Source of the DNA: Streptomyces aureoverticillatus
GTDB taxonomy: Bacteria; Actinomycetota; Actinomycetes; Streptomycetales; Streptomycetaceae
Direction: 5' to 3'
NCBI RefSeq assembly: GCF_014649395.1
Contig: NZ_BMSY01000002.1
Span: 124,001 to 188,000, forward strand
DNA length: 64,000 nt
In this document: positions 1 to 7,837 of the stretch, one piece after another
How the letters are laid out: the number at the start of each line of letters is the position of its first letter
Position numbering within the stretch: position 1 is the first letter of the stretch
Made by a program: the position numbers and the translations under genes
Notes under the pieces: generated by a model
Databases searched by the model: none
What the model was told of the DNA's origin: nothing
Seen by the model: only the letters and a program-made list of their open reading frames with translations

Positions 1-152
1 GGAATCTGCCCGGCTACCGGGCGGCCTTCGTCGCGAACTCCTGGGGCGTCGGTCCGGTGCGGCGGGTGGACGACCTGGACCTTCCCGTCGACGAGAAGCT
101 GATGGCGACGGTCGCCGGGGTGTACGAGGAGGTCCCCCGCGACCTGATCTGA
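1..152 (+). CDS. C-terminal end of an unidentified protein (partial)
   Basis: An open frame enters from the left edge and stops with TGA at 150-152; 49 residues are visible, ending in EEVPRDLI. Codon use has the high third-position GC of the neighbouring genes, so it looks like real coding sequence. The fragment has no motif that I recognise, and the function cannot be given. A 27-bp tandem repeat follows 25 bp after the stop. Confidence 0.6.
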   Translation, partial: NLPGYRAAFVANSWGVGPVRRVDDLDLPVDEKLMATVAGVYEEVPRDLI

Positions 153-177
153 GCGGGAGCCTGATGTGAGGGGGCCG

Positions 178-285
178 GGTCACCCGTGCACGGACGCCGG
201 GCCGGGTCACGTGTGCACGGACGCCGCGCCGAGTCGCGTGTGCACGGACGCCGCGCCGGGTCACCCATTCACAGGCGCCGTGCCG
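178..285. repeat. Four tandem copies of a 27-bp repeat
   Basis: Four units begin at 178, 205, 232 and 259. Each carries a GTGCACGGACGCC-like core; the fourth is the most diverged. The array lies between the stop of the partial gene and the promoter region of the next gene. It does not encode a convincing protein and has no spacers, so it is a minisatellite-like array and not CRISPR. Confidence 0.85.
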
Positions 286-461
286 CAGCTTCGGGCCGCT
301 CCTCCCAGCACCCCCGGTGACCTGCTGGAACGCTCCCGTCGAAGAGCCAGGATCCGGGTCGGCGCAGTGTTTCTGATGCCTCCTCAGCAGGCGTGCGGGG
401 CCGAGTGCCACTTACCTCGAAGGTGCGTCCCGTACGAAGGCCTCGACAGGAGCAAGCAACC

Positions 462-1031
462 ATGCGCACTGCCCGCAAGCTGACGGCGTCCGCCGCGCTC
501 GCAGTCACCTCGGCCGGCCTGCTCGCCGCCCCCGCGGCCGCGGCGAACGCCGCTCCCGTGGGCGGCCTGGAGGTGTCACCGAGCACCGTCACGCCCGGTA
601 CCACCGTCACGGTGCGCACCACGGCGTGCGGCGCGGACGGCAGCGCCACGGGGGACGCGAGCGCGGTGGGCGCGGGCACCTTCGCGCTCGCCCCGGGGAA
701 GCGCCCCGAGGCGGCGTCCGGGCGGTTCGAGGTGCCGCCGTCGGCGCAGCCCGGTACGTACGAGATCGTCGCGCGCTGCGCCGGGTCGGGACCGGACGAC
801 GGCAAGCAGGTGGCGGGCGACCTGTCGGTGACGCTGACGTCCACGGCGTCCGCCCGCGAGGAGCAGCCGGTGCCCGTGCCGGTGCATCCGAGGGGGCACG
901 TGAAGACGGGGGTCGGCGGCGCGCTCGGCCCCGATCCCGTGAAGACCGCGGCGGGCGTGGCGGTTCTCGCCGTCGCCGCCGCGGGCGGTACCTGGCTCCT
1001 GCATCGCCGGGCGAGAGGCGACAGGATCTGA
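462..1031 (+). CDS. Secreted, C-terminally anchored small protein; probable sortase F partner
   Basis: This 189-residue protein starts at ATG 462 behind AGGAG at 448-452; the upstream in-frame extension lacks a ribosome site. Residues 1-33 form a signal peptide (RTARK, a hydrophobic stretch, then AAAANAAP). The middle part is a beta-rich, threonine-rich exported region containing two cysteines. Near the C-terminus is VKTGVGG, then about 18 hydrophobic residues and a basic tail HRRARGDR, the layout of a cell-wall sorting signal without a canonical LPXTG. A class F sortase follows, so this is probably its substrate or partner at the cell envelope. The role in the wall is unknown. Confidence 0.75.
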   Translation: MRTARKLTASAALAVTSAGLLAAPAAAANAAPVGGLEVSPSTVTPGTTVTVRTTACGADGSATGDASAVGAGTFALAPGKRPEAASGRFEVPPSAQPGTYEIVARCAGSGPDDGKQVAGDLSVTLTSTASAREEQPVPVPVHPRGHVKTGVGGALGPDPVKTAAGVAVLAVAAAGGTWLLHRRARGDRI

Positions 1032-1070
1032 CGGGCCCCCTCCGCGGTCCGCGGGTGCCGCCGCTCCCCT

Positions 1071-1109
1071 CCCTCTCCCGGCCGCCCGTCCCTCGCGGCC
1101 GGGAGGGGG
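1071..1109 (+). terminator. Hairpin between the anchored protein and the sortase gene
   Basis: CTCCCGGCCGC at 1075-1085 pairs perfectly with GCGGCCGGGAG at 1095-1105 around a 9-nt loop, and pairing extends by a few bases outwards. There is no T run, as is usual in Streptomyces. It may end or attenuate transcription after the first gene and so set a lower level for the sortase. Confidence 0.55.
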
Positions 1110-1229
1110 AGGCGGGGACTGGCCGTGGGCCTCGAACCACCCCGCCGCCGGTACACGCCCGTCCCCCTCCCCCCGCCCGCACATCCCTGCTCCTCCACAT
1201 CCCCATCCCCGACCCCGAGGGGGCGAGTC

Positions 1230-1883
1230 ATGCGCCGGACACACCGGACTCAGCGGCGGGGGAGGTTCGGCACCTCCGTCATAGCCACCGTCACCGCGCT
1301 CGCGCTGAGCAGCGGTGCCTGGCTGGTGTACGAGGGCACGGCGACCCGGCCGCCGCCGCAGCCGTCGGCCTCGCAGGCGGCCGCGCCCGGTCACGGCCGT
1401 GCGGGGCTGACCGCCGCCGCTCCGCTGCCCCCGTCGCCGCCCGACCGGATCCGCATCCCGGCGATCGACGTGGACGCACCCCTGATGGGCCTGGGGCTGA
1501 CCCACCAGGGCAGTCTCGACGTGCCGCCGTCGCGGCACAAGAATCTCGCCGGGTGGTACGAGGCGGGGACCACGCCCGGTGAGCGGGGTACGGCGATCGT
1601 GGCCGGGCACGTCGACAACGCGGAGGGGCCCGCCGTCTTCTACCGCCTCGGCGGGCTCGCCAAGGGCCGCGTCATCGAGGTCGAGCGGCGGGACGGCGGG
1701 GTCGCGCTCTTCACGGTCGACGCCGTCGAGGTGTACGACGCGAAGGGCTTCCCCGACGAGAAGGTGTACGGCGCCGCCGCCCGCCCCGAGCTGCGGGTCA
1801 TCACCTGCGGCGGGGCGTACTCCAAGGAGACGGGCTACCAGGGCAACGTGGTCGTCTTCGCCCACCTCACCGGGGCGAGGTAG
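1230..1883 (+). CDS. Class F sortase
   Basis: This 217-residue membrane-anchored transpeptidase starts at ATG 1230 after a GAGGGGGCGAG ribosome site; the longer frame from 1125 has a proline-rich, non-protein-like start. Residues about 15-32 form an N-terminal signal anchor, followed by a Pro/Ala linker. The catalytic domain begins at DRIRIPAI and carries the sortase His in GHVDN and the Cys in TCGG. Class F enzymes of actinobacteria join sorting signals to wall peptides. The gene directly upstream encodes a protein with a C-terminal anchor, the likely substrate, and both read in the same direction. Confidence 0.88.
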   Translation: MRRTHRTQRRGRFGTSVIATVTALALSSGAWLVYEGTATRPPPQPSASQAAAPGHGRAGLTAAAPLPPSPPDRIRIPAIDVDAPLMGLGLTHQGSLDVPPSRHKNLAGWYEAGTTPGERGTAIVAGHVDNAEGPAVFYRLGGLAKGRVIEVERRDGGVALFTVDAVEVYDAKGFPDEKVYGAAARPELRVITCGGAYSKETGYQGNVVVFAHLTGAR

Positions 1884-2621
1884 CGCCCCTCCGCCGCGCC
1901 TCCCTGGGGCGGGGTGGCTGCAACCCCCTCCGCCGCTCCGCGGCGGAGTCTCCCACCCACCCGTGACCCTCGCCCCAGTCGCACCCCGCTGCCCAACCAC
2001 CACCCGTGACCGCCACCCCAGCCGCACCGCCGCTGCCCAACCACCCCGCCGCTCCGCGGCGGAGTCTCCCACCCACCCGTGACCCTCGGCCCAGTCGCAC
2101 CGCCCGACCGCCCCTGGCCCACCCCACGGACGGCAGAACCGGGTGGGCGGGCACCCCCACCGCCCGCAGCAGAAAAGCCACCGACCGAGGAACAAACCCT
2201 CGGGGCCCACCCGAAGTCCCACCGAGTCGGGTGGGCGGGTGGGGGAATCCCCCGCCGCGCCAGCGGCGGGGCACCCCCACGAACCCGCAGCAAGAGAACC
2301 ACCGACGGACGAGCGACCCCCACCCCACCCGCACCCGCCGACGGCGAACACCCCCACAAGAGACGCCCACCCCCCGTGCAACCGGAAACGGGCGGGCGGG
2401 TGGGAAAGACCCCCGCCGCGCAGCGGCGGGGCACCCCCACGAACCCGCAGCAAAAGGCCGACAGCCCACGACCGAACCCCCGGGGCCCACCCAAAGTCCC
2501 ACCGCCCCGCAGGCAAAAAACCGCCCCCCGAGGCACAAGCCCCCACCGCGCAGCGGTGAACCCCGCCCACCCGCGCTGGAAGCGACCCTCACAACCGCGA
2601 CCCCACCCCGCTGAGCCCGCC
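1884..2621. repeat. Gene-free mosaic of intergenic repeats
   Basis: About 740 bp hold no convincing gene. A unit containing the palindrome CCGCCGCTCCGCGGCGG followed by AGTCTCCCACCCACCCGTGA begins near 1929 and again near 2047. A second unit, CCCCCGCCGCG(CC)AGCGGCGGGGCACCCCCACGAACCCGCAGCA in form, occurs near 2248 and 2409, with a shorter relative near 2150 and a decayed one near 2544. Long open frames run through both strands only because stop codons are rare in GC-rich, C-strand-biased DNA; their products are Pro/Arg/Gly-rich and not protein-like. Confidence 0.75.
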
Positions 2622-2659
2622 GTTCCGCGCGGGAAACAGACCGGTACCCACCGGGAAAC
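2622..2659 (+). promoter_or_regulatory. Two-unit GlnR box upstream of the nir operon
   Basis: The sequence reads GTTCC-N6-GAAAC, then six bases, then GTACC-N6-GAAAC. This is the a1-b1-a2-b2 layout and 22-bp repeat of the known actinobacterial GlnR site (GTnAC-N6-GaAAC, twice), with one mismatch in each a-half and both b-halves perfect. It ends 23 bp before the first start codon. GlnR is the nitrogen-limitation regulator known to control nitrite reductase in streptomycetes, so the site fits the genes behind it. Confidence 0.85.
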
Positions 2660-2682
2660 CTCCGCCCCGCACGCTGCGGAAC

Positions 2683-3930
2683 ATGACCCAGAGGACCCCG
2701 CACCCGCACCGCCCCCCACGCGTAGTGGTGCTCGGCGCCGGCCTCGCGGGCGCCCGCCTCGCCGCCCGGCTCGGCCCGGACGCCCTGCTGATCGGCGAGG
2801 AGCCGCACGCCCCGTACAACCGCGTCCTGCTCACCGACGTGCTCGCGGGCCGCTACCGCCCGGAGCTGATCACGCTGCCGGAGCCCGCCCCGGGCTCCTA
2901 CCTGCGCACCCGCGCCGTCCGCGTCGACCGCGCCGACCGCGTGGTGCTGTGCGAGGACGGCTCCCGCGTCCCGTACGACACCCTGGTCCTCGCCACCGGC
3001 GCCAACCCGGTGCTTCCGCCGCTGCGCGGCCTGTTCGCGCCCGGCGCGACCGAGCTGCCGGGCGGGGTGCACGCGTTCCGGACGATGGCCGACTGCCTGG
3101 CCCTCTCCGCGGCGGCCCGCGAGGGCACGCGCGCGGTCGTCGTCGGCGGCGGCCTGCTCGGCGTGTGCGCGGCCCGCGCGCTGGCCGACCGGGGCGTCCA
3201 GGTGGTGCTGGCCCAGCAGGGCGACCGGCTCATGGAGCGCCAGCTCGACCCGGACGCGTCGCGGCTGGTGCACCGGCATCTCACCGCCCTCGGCGTGGAA
3301 GTGCACACCGAGTGCCGGGTGCGCGGCGTGCGGCAGATCGACGGGGCGGTGCGGTCGGTGGAGCTGGCCGACGGCTACGTACTGGGCACCGACCTCACGG
3401 TTCTGGCCTGCGGCGTGCGCCCCCGCATCGGCCTCGCCCGCGCCGCGGGCCTGGACGTACGCCGCGGCGTCGTCGTGGACGACCACCTGCGCACCAGCGA
3501 CCCGCACATCCGCGCCATCGGCGACTGCGCCGAGCACGCGGGCGAGGCCCGCTGCCTGGCCGCGCCCGCCCTGGACCAGGCCGACGCCCTCGCCGCCGCC
3601 CTGACCTCGCCCGACCCGGACTCGGCCCGCCCGTACGCCGGCACCCGCTCGCTGACCCGGCTGACCCTGCCGCACCGCGAACACCCCCTGGAACTGGCGG
3701 CGTTCGGCGACCCCGAGACCCGGCCCGACGACGACGTCGTGCGCCTCACGGACGCCACCCGAGGCACCTACCGCAAGGTCGTCGTGCGCGGCGACCGGCT
3801 CGTCGGGGGCGTACTCCTCGGCGAGCTGACGGCGGTGGGCGCCCTCGCCCGCGCCTGGGAGTCCGACGAACCCCTGCCCGACGACGGCAGCCCGCTGCTG
3901 CACCTGCTCACTCACGACGGAGGCCACTGA
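2683..3930 (+). CDS. FAD/NAD(P)-dependent oxidoreductase of the nitrite assimilation operon
   Basis: This 415-residue protein resembles the FAD/NAD half of NirB. A Rossmann motif GAGLAG lies near residues 18-23, the NAD-binding motif GGGLLG near residue 160, and the FAD-binding ACGVRPR and AIGDCAEH segments follow. It has no BFD iron-sulfur or siroheme domain, so it is an electron-transfer flavoprotein and not a second NirB. In related operons such proteins are the reductase subunit of assimilatory nitrate or nitrite reduction; which partner it serves is inferred. The start is ATG 2683 directly behind the GlnR box; the stop is 4 bp before nirB, indicating co-transcription. Confidence 0.82.
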   Translation: MTQRTPHPHRPPRVVVLGAGLAGARLAARLGPDALLIGEEPHAPYNRVLLTDVLAGRYRPELITLPEPAPGSYLRTRAVRVDRADRVVLCEDGSRVPYDTLVLATGANPVLPPLRGLFAPGATELPGGVHAFRTMADCLALSAAAREGTRAVVVGGGLLGVCAARALADRGVQVVLAQQGDRLMERQLDPDASRLVHRHLTALGVEVHTECRVRGVRQIDGAVRSVELADGYVLGTDLTVLACGVRPRIGLARAAGLDVRRGVVVDDHLRTSDPHIRAIGDCAEHAGEARCLAAPALDQADALAAALTSPDPDSARPYAGTRSLTRLTLPHREHPLELAAFGDPETRPDDDVVRLTDATRGTYRKVVVRGDRLVGGVLLGELTAVGALARAWESDEPLPDDGSPLLHLLTHDGGH

Positions 3931-3934
3931 CCTC

Positions 3935-6514
3935 ATGCACCCCAACGCCCCTGTGGCCACCCCGGACACACCGCCCGAGAAGACCCTCGTCCTCGTCGGT
4001 CACGGCATGGTCGGCCAGCGCTTCCTCGAAGCCCTCGCCGAGCAGGGCCTGACCACGACGCACCGCGTCGTCGTCCTGTGCGAGGAGCCGCGTCCCGCCT
4101 ACGACCGCGTCCAGCTCACCTCGTACTTCTCGGGCCGTACCCCCGACGAACTCTCCGTCACCGACGCGGAGTTCATCGAGAAGCACGGCATCGAGCTGCA
4201 CCTCGGCGATCCCGCCGAGCACATCGACCGGCGGGCGCGGACCGTCACCTCGCGCTCCGGGCGGACCCTCGCCTACGACACCCTCGTCCTCGCCACCGGC
4301 TCGGTGCCGTTCGTGCCGCCGGTGCCGGGCAAGGACGCGGCCGGCTGCTTCGTCTACCGCACCATCGAGGACGTCCTCGCCATCGAGGCGTACGCGAAGG
4401 AGAACGCCACGACGGGCGCGGTGGTCGGCGGCGGGCTGCTCGGTCTGGAGGCGGCGGGCGCGCTGCAGGGGCTCGGCCTCGGCACGCACATCGTGGAGTT
4501 CGCGCCGCGCCTGATGCCCGCGCAGGTCGACGACGGCGGCGGCGCGGCGCTGCTGCGCACGCTGACCGGCCGCGGGCTCGCGGTGCACACGGGCACCGGC
4601 ACCCAGGAGATCCTCACCGACGACGCGGGCGCGGTGCGCGCGATGCGTCTCTCGGACGGCGCGGAGCTGGAGGTCGGCCTGGTCGTGTTCTCCGCGGGTG
4701 TGCGGCCGCGCGACCAGCTGGCCCGCGACTGCGGCCTCGCGGTCGGCGAGCGCGGCGGCATCACCGTGGACGAGCGGTGCCGCACCAGCGACCCGGCGGT
4801 GTACGCGATCGGCGAGTGCGCGCAGGCCGCCGACGGCCGGGTGTACGGCCTGGTCGCGCCCGGCTACGAGATGGCGCAGACGGCGGCGGCCGCCATCGCC
4901 TCGGGCGACGACTGCGACGCGGCGTTCACGGGCGCCGACATGTCCACCAAGCTGAAGCTGCTCGGCGTCGACGTGGCGTCGTTCGGCGACGCGCACGGCG
5001 CGGCCGAGGACTGTCTCGACGTCAGTTACGCCGACTCGCGCTCGGGCACGTACAAGAAGCTGGTCGTGGGCGCGGACGGCACGCTGCTCGGCGGCGTGCT
5101 CGTGGGCGACACGGAGGCGTACGGGACGCTGCGCGCGCTGACCGGGTCGGTGCCGCCGGTGCCGGCCGAGCAGCTGGTGCTGCCCGCGGGCGCGGGCGCC
5201 GCCCCGGCCCTCGGCCCGGAGGCGCTGCCCGGCGACGCGGTGGTGTGCAACTGCCACAACGTCACCAAGGACGCCGTGCAGGCCTGCGCGACGCTGCCCG
5301 AGGTGAAGAAGTGCACCAAGGCCGGTACGGGCTGCGGGAGTTGCGTGAAGCTCATCGGGCAGCTCCTGCCGCAGTCCGGCGACCAGGGCCTGTGCGGCTG
5401 CTTCGCGCAGACCCGCCAGGAGCTGTACGAGATCGTCCGCACCCTGCGCATCGCCTCCTACCAGGAGCTGCTCGACCGGCACGGCCGCGAGTCGGCGCGC
5501 GGCGGCGAGGGCTGCGAGACCTGCAAGCCCGCGGTCGCCTCGGTCATCGCCTCGCTGGCCCCGGCGATCGGCGCCGACGGCTACGTACTCGACGGCGAGC
5601 AGGCGGCCCTCCAGGACACCAACGACCACTTCCTCGCCAACCTCCAGAAGAACGGCTCCTATTCGGTCGTGCCGCGCATCCCGGGCGGCGAGATCACCCC
5701 GGACAAGCTCATCGTGATCGGCGAGGTGGCGCGGGAGTTCGGGCTCTACACGAAGATCACGGGCGGGCAGCGCATCGACCTGTTCGGCGCGCGCGTCGAG
5801 CAACTGCCGCTCATCTGGGCCAAGTTGGTGGACGCGGGCTTCGAGTCGGGGCACGCCTACGGCAAGGCGCTGCGCACGGTGAAGTCCTGTGTCGGGCAGA
5901 CCTGGTGCCGCTACGGGGTGCAGGACTCGGTGCGCATGGCGATCGACCTGGAGCTGCGCTACCGGGGGCTGCGCGCCCCGCACAAGCTGAAGTCGGCGGT
6001 GTCGGGGTGTGCCCGCGAGTGCGCGGAGGCCCGGTCCAAGGACTTCGGCGTGATCGCGACGGCGAGCGGCTGGAACCTGTACGTCGGCGGCAACGGCGGC
6101 GCGACCCCGCGCCACGCGGACCTGCTCGCCCAGGACCTGAGCGACGCGGAACTGGTGCGGCTCATCGACCGGTTCCTGATGTTCTACATCCGCACCGCCG
6201 ACCGCCTGGAGCGCACCTCGGCCTGGCTGGAGCGGATCGACGGCGGCCTGGACCACGTGCGCGACGTGGTGGTGGACGACTCGCTGGGCATCTGCGCCGA
6301 GCTGGAGGCCCTGATGGCGGACCACGTCACGCACTACCGCGACGAGTGGGGCGAGACCCTCGCCGACCCCGAGCGCCTCGCGCGGTTCGTGTCGTTCGTG
6401 AACGCGCCCGAGTCCCCGGACCCGCTGGTCGCCTTCGTCCCCGAACGCGGCCAGATCAAGCCCGACCTGCCGCTGCTCACGCTGCGGCCCCTGGAAGGAA
6501 GCTCCGCGCGATGA
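3935..6514 (+). CDS. nirB: Assimilatory nitrite reductase large subunit NirB
   Basis: NirB reduces nitrite to ammonium with NAD(P)H in the cytoplasm. The 859 residues match the family length. Order of domains: FAD/NAD oxidoreductase (VGHGMVGQRF near residue 22; GGGLLG near 165), a BFD-type [2Fe-2S] domain with CNCH and CTKAGTGCGSC at about 438-475, a second cysteine-bearing segment ending CETC, then ferredoxin-like and siroheme/[4Fe-4S] domains with CVGQTWC near 651 and CARECAE near 690. The last two supply the four cysteines that bind the cluster bridging to siroheme. It overlaps nirD by 4 bp (ATGA), and the GlnR box upstream of the operon would place it under nitrogen control. Confidence 0.96.
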   Translation: MHPNAPVATPDTPPEKTLVLVGHGMVGQRFLEALAEQGLTTTHRVVVLCEEPRPAYDRVQLTSYFSGRTPDELSVTDAEFIEKHGIELHLGDPAEHIDRRARTVTSRSGRTLAYDTLVLATGSVPFVPPVPGKDAAGCFVYRTIEDVLAIEAYAKENATTGAVVGGGLLGLEAAGALQGLGLGTHIVEFAPRLMPAQVDDGGGAALLRTLTGRGLAVHTGTGTQEILTDDAGAVRAMRLSDGAELEVGLVVFSAGVRPRDQLARDCGLAVGERGGITVDERCRTSDPAVYAIGECAQAADGRVYGLVAPGYEMAQTAAAAIASGDDCDAAFTGADMSTKLKLLGVDVASFGDAHGAAEDCLDVSYADSRSGTYKKLVVGADGTLLGGVLVGDTEAYGTLRALTGSVPPVPAEQLVLPAGAGAAPALGPEALPGDAVVCNCHNVTKDAVQACATLPEVKKCTKAGTGCGSCVKLIGQLLPQSGDQGLCGCFAQTRQELYEIVRTLRIASYQELLDRHGRESARGGEGCETCKPAVASVIASLAPAIGADGYVLDGEQAALQDTNDHFLANLQKNGSYSVVPRIPGGEITPDKLIVIGEVAREFGLYTKITGGQRIDLFGARVEQLPLIWAKLVDAGFESGHAYGKALRTVKSCVGQTWCRYGVQDSVRMAIDLELRYRGLRAPHKLKSAVSGCARECAEARSKDFGVIATASGWNLYVGGNGGATPRHADLLAQDLSDAELVRLIDRFLMFYIRTADRLERTSAWLERIDGGLDHVRDVVVDDSLGICAELEALMADHVTHYRDEWGETLADPERLARFVSFVNAPESPDPLVAFVPERGQIKPDLPLLTLRPLEGSSAR

Positions 6515-6912
6515 CGACGATGACGACGATGACCGATACGAGCACGGCGGCCGACGCGCCCGCGCCCGCCGCGACCACCGACGGCAGCGTCCAACTGCGC
6601 CTCGACGGCACCTGGTTGACGGTGTGCGCCGCCGCCCGGCTCACCCCCGGCCGGGGTGTGGCCGTGCTGCTCCCGGACGGGCGGCGGCAGGCGGCGCTGT
6701 TCCTGGACCGCGCCGGGCGCCTGTACGCCATCGACAACCGCGACCCGTTCTCCGGCGCGGCGGTGCTCTCGCGCGGCCTCGTCGGGTCGGCGGACGGCCG
6801 CCCGTTCGTCGCCTCGCCGCTGTTGAAGCAGCGCTTCGACCTGGAGACGGGGCGGTGCCTGGACGACGACGAGGCGGGGGTGGGGGTGTACGAGGCGCGG
6901 GTCTCCGCCTAG
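6511..6912 (+). CDS. nirD: Nitrite reductase small subunit NirD
   Basis: This 133-residue protein is the Rieske-fold partner of NirB. Typical features are an N-terminal VCAAARLTPGRGVAVLLPDG strand segment, AIDNRDPFSGAAVLSRGLVG and the C-terminal PLLKQRFDLETGRCL. As in other NirD proteins the Rieske cysteine/histidine ligands are absent, so it binds no cluster. The first codons are repetitive (MTTMTTMT), leaving in-frame ATGs at 6511, 6520 and 6529; 6511 is chosen because it overlaps the nirB stop. The stop codon touches a palindrome that probably controls the next gene. Confidence 0.92.
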   Translation: MTTMTTMTDTSTAADAPAPAATTDGSVQLRLDGTWLTVCAAARLTPGRGVAVLLPDGRRQAALFLDRAGRLYAIDNRDPFSGAAVLSRGLVGSADGRPFVASPLLKQRFDLETGRCLDDDEAGVGVYEARVSA

Positions 6913-6936
6913 TATTAGATCGCTCGGTCCAATACT
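6911..6936 (+). promoter_or_regulatory. Imperfect palindrome, probable TetR-type operator
   Basis: The 26-bp site begins AGTATTAGATCGC and ends TCGGTCCAATACT; 10 of 13 positions match between the arms, with outer hexamers AGTATT/AATACT perfect. The inner part resembles the GACCG/CGGTC core common in TetR-family sites. It lies between nirD and the dehydrogenase starting at 6972. No TetR gene is adjacent, so the regulator is unknown. Confidence 0.55.
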
Positions 6937-6971
6937 GCGGTCCGGGCGCTCCCTTACACCGAGGAGTCCCC

Positions 6972-7748
6972 ATGCCCGCCGCCGCCCGCACCCGCTTCAC
7001 CGGCCGCACCGCCCTCGTCACCGGCGGCGGTTCCGGTCTCGGCCGCGCCATCGCGCTCGCCTTCGCCGCCGAGGGCGCGAACGTCGTCGTCACCGGCCGG
7101 TCCGAGGGGCCGCTGAAGGAGACCGTGGCACTGATCGAGGAGGCGGGCGGCACGGCTCTCGCGCACACCGCCGACGTGACGCGCGCCGCCGACGTCGAGG
7201 CCGCGGTGCGCGCCGCCGTGGACCGCTTCGGCTCCCTCGACGTGGCCGTGAACAACGCGGGCGTCTTCCGCGGCGGCGCGCCGGTCGCCGACCTCGCCGA
7301 GGAGGACTGGCACGCCCTGCTCGACACCAACGTCACCGGCGTCTTCCTCGCACTCCGGGCCGAGGTGCGGCAGATGCGCGCGCAGGACGGCGGCGGCGCG
7401 ATCGTGAACATCGCCTCCAACCTGGGCGCGCACAAGCGCCGCGCGGGCATCGCCGGGTACGTCGCCGCGAAGGCCGCCGTCTCCGCGCTCACCCGCGGCG
7501 CCGCCCTCGACCACATCCAGGACGGCGTGCGCGTCAACGCCGTCAGCCCCGGCCCGTCCGCGACCGCGATGTCGCTGCGGCCCGGCGAGAGCGACGCCGA
7601 CCGCACCGCCCGCATGAAGGGCGAGTCGCCGCTCGGCCGGGTCTCCGACACCGCCGAGATCGCGGCCGCCGTCCTCTACCTGGCGTCGGACGACGCGGCG
7701 TCGGTCGTGGGCACGGACCTGGTGGTCGACGGGGGCGCCTCGGCCTGA
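6972..7748 (+). CDS. Short-chain dehydrogenase/reductase (classical SDR, FabG-like)
   Basis: This 258-residue cytoplasmic NAD(P)-dependent oxidoreductase has the SDR cofactor motif GGGSGLG near residue 20, NNAG near 93, the catalytic Ser in IVNIASN, and Tyr/Lys in YVAAKAA near 160. The C-terminal DLVVDGGASA is usual for the FabG-like group. The start at ATG 6972 follows GAGGAG at 6961. The substrate is not indicated by the sequence. A TetR-like palindrome 35 bp upstream suggests induction by a small molecule. Confidence 0.9.
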   Translation: MPAAARTRFTGRTALVTGGGSGLGRAIALAFAAEGANVVVTGRSEGPLKETVALIEEAGGTALAHTADVTRAADVEAAVRAAVDRFGSLDVAVNNAGVFRGGAPVADLAEEDWHALLDTNVTGVFLALRAEVRQMRAQDGGGAIVNIASNLGAHKRRAGIAGYVAAKAAVSALTRGAALDHIQDGVRVNAVSPGPSATAMSLRPGESDADRTARMKGESPLGRVSDTAEIAAAVLYLASDDAASVVGTDLVVDGGASA

Positions 7749-7837
7749 GCCGACCGGCGCCCACGGGCGCTGCGCGTCCGTCCGGAAACCCCCTCGCACT
7801 GCTGCTCGTTCGGCCGTACAGGCGTACGCTCAGCGGC

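Noticed and set aside
178..285. Tandem repeats as a CRISPR array
   Set aside because: Units are directly adjacent with no spacers, and no cas genes are in the window.
2683..3930. The first nir gene as a second nirB
   Set aside because: It lacks the BFD and siroheme domains; only the FAD/NAD half is present.
2079..4052. Long open frame through the repeat stretch and the FAD oxidoreductase
   Set aside because: The product is Pro/Arg/Gly-rich without domains, and the real gene lies in another frame with clear FAD motifs.
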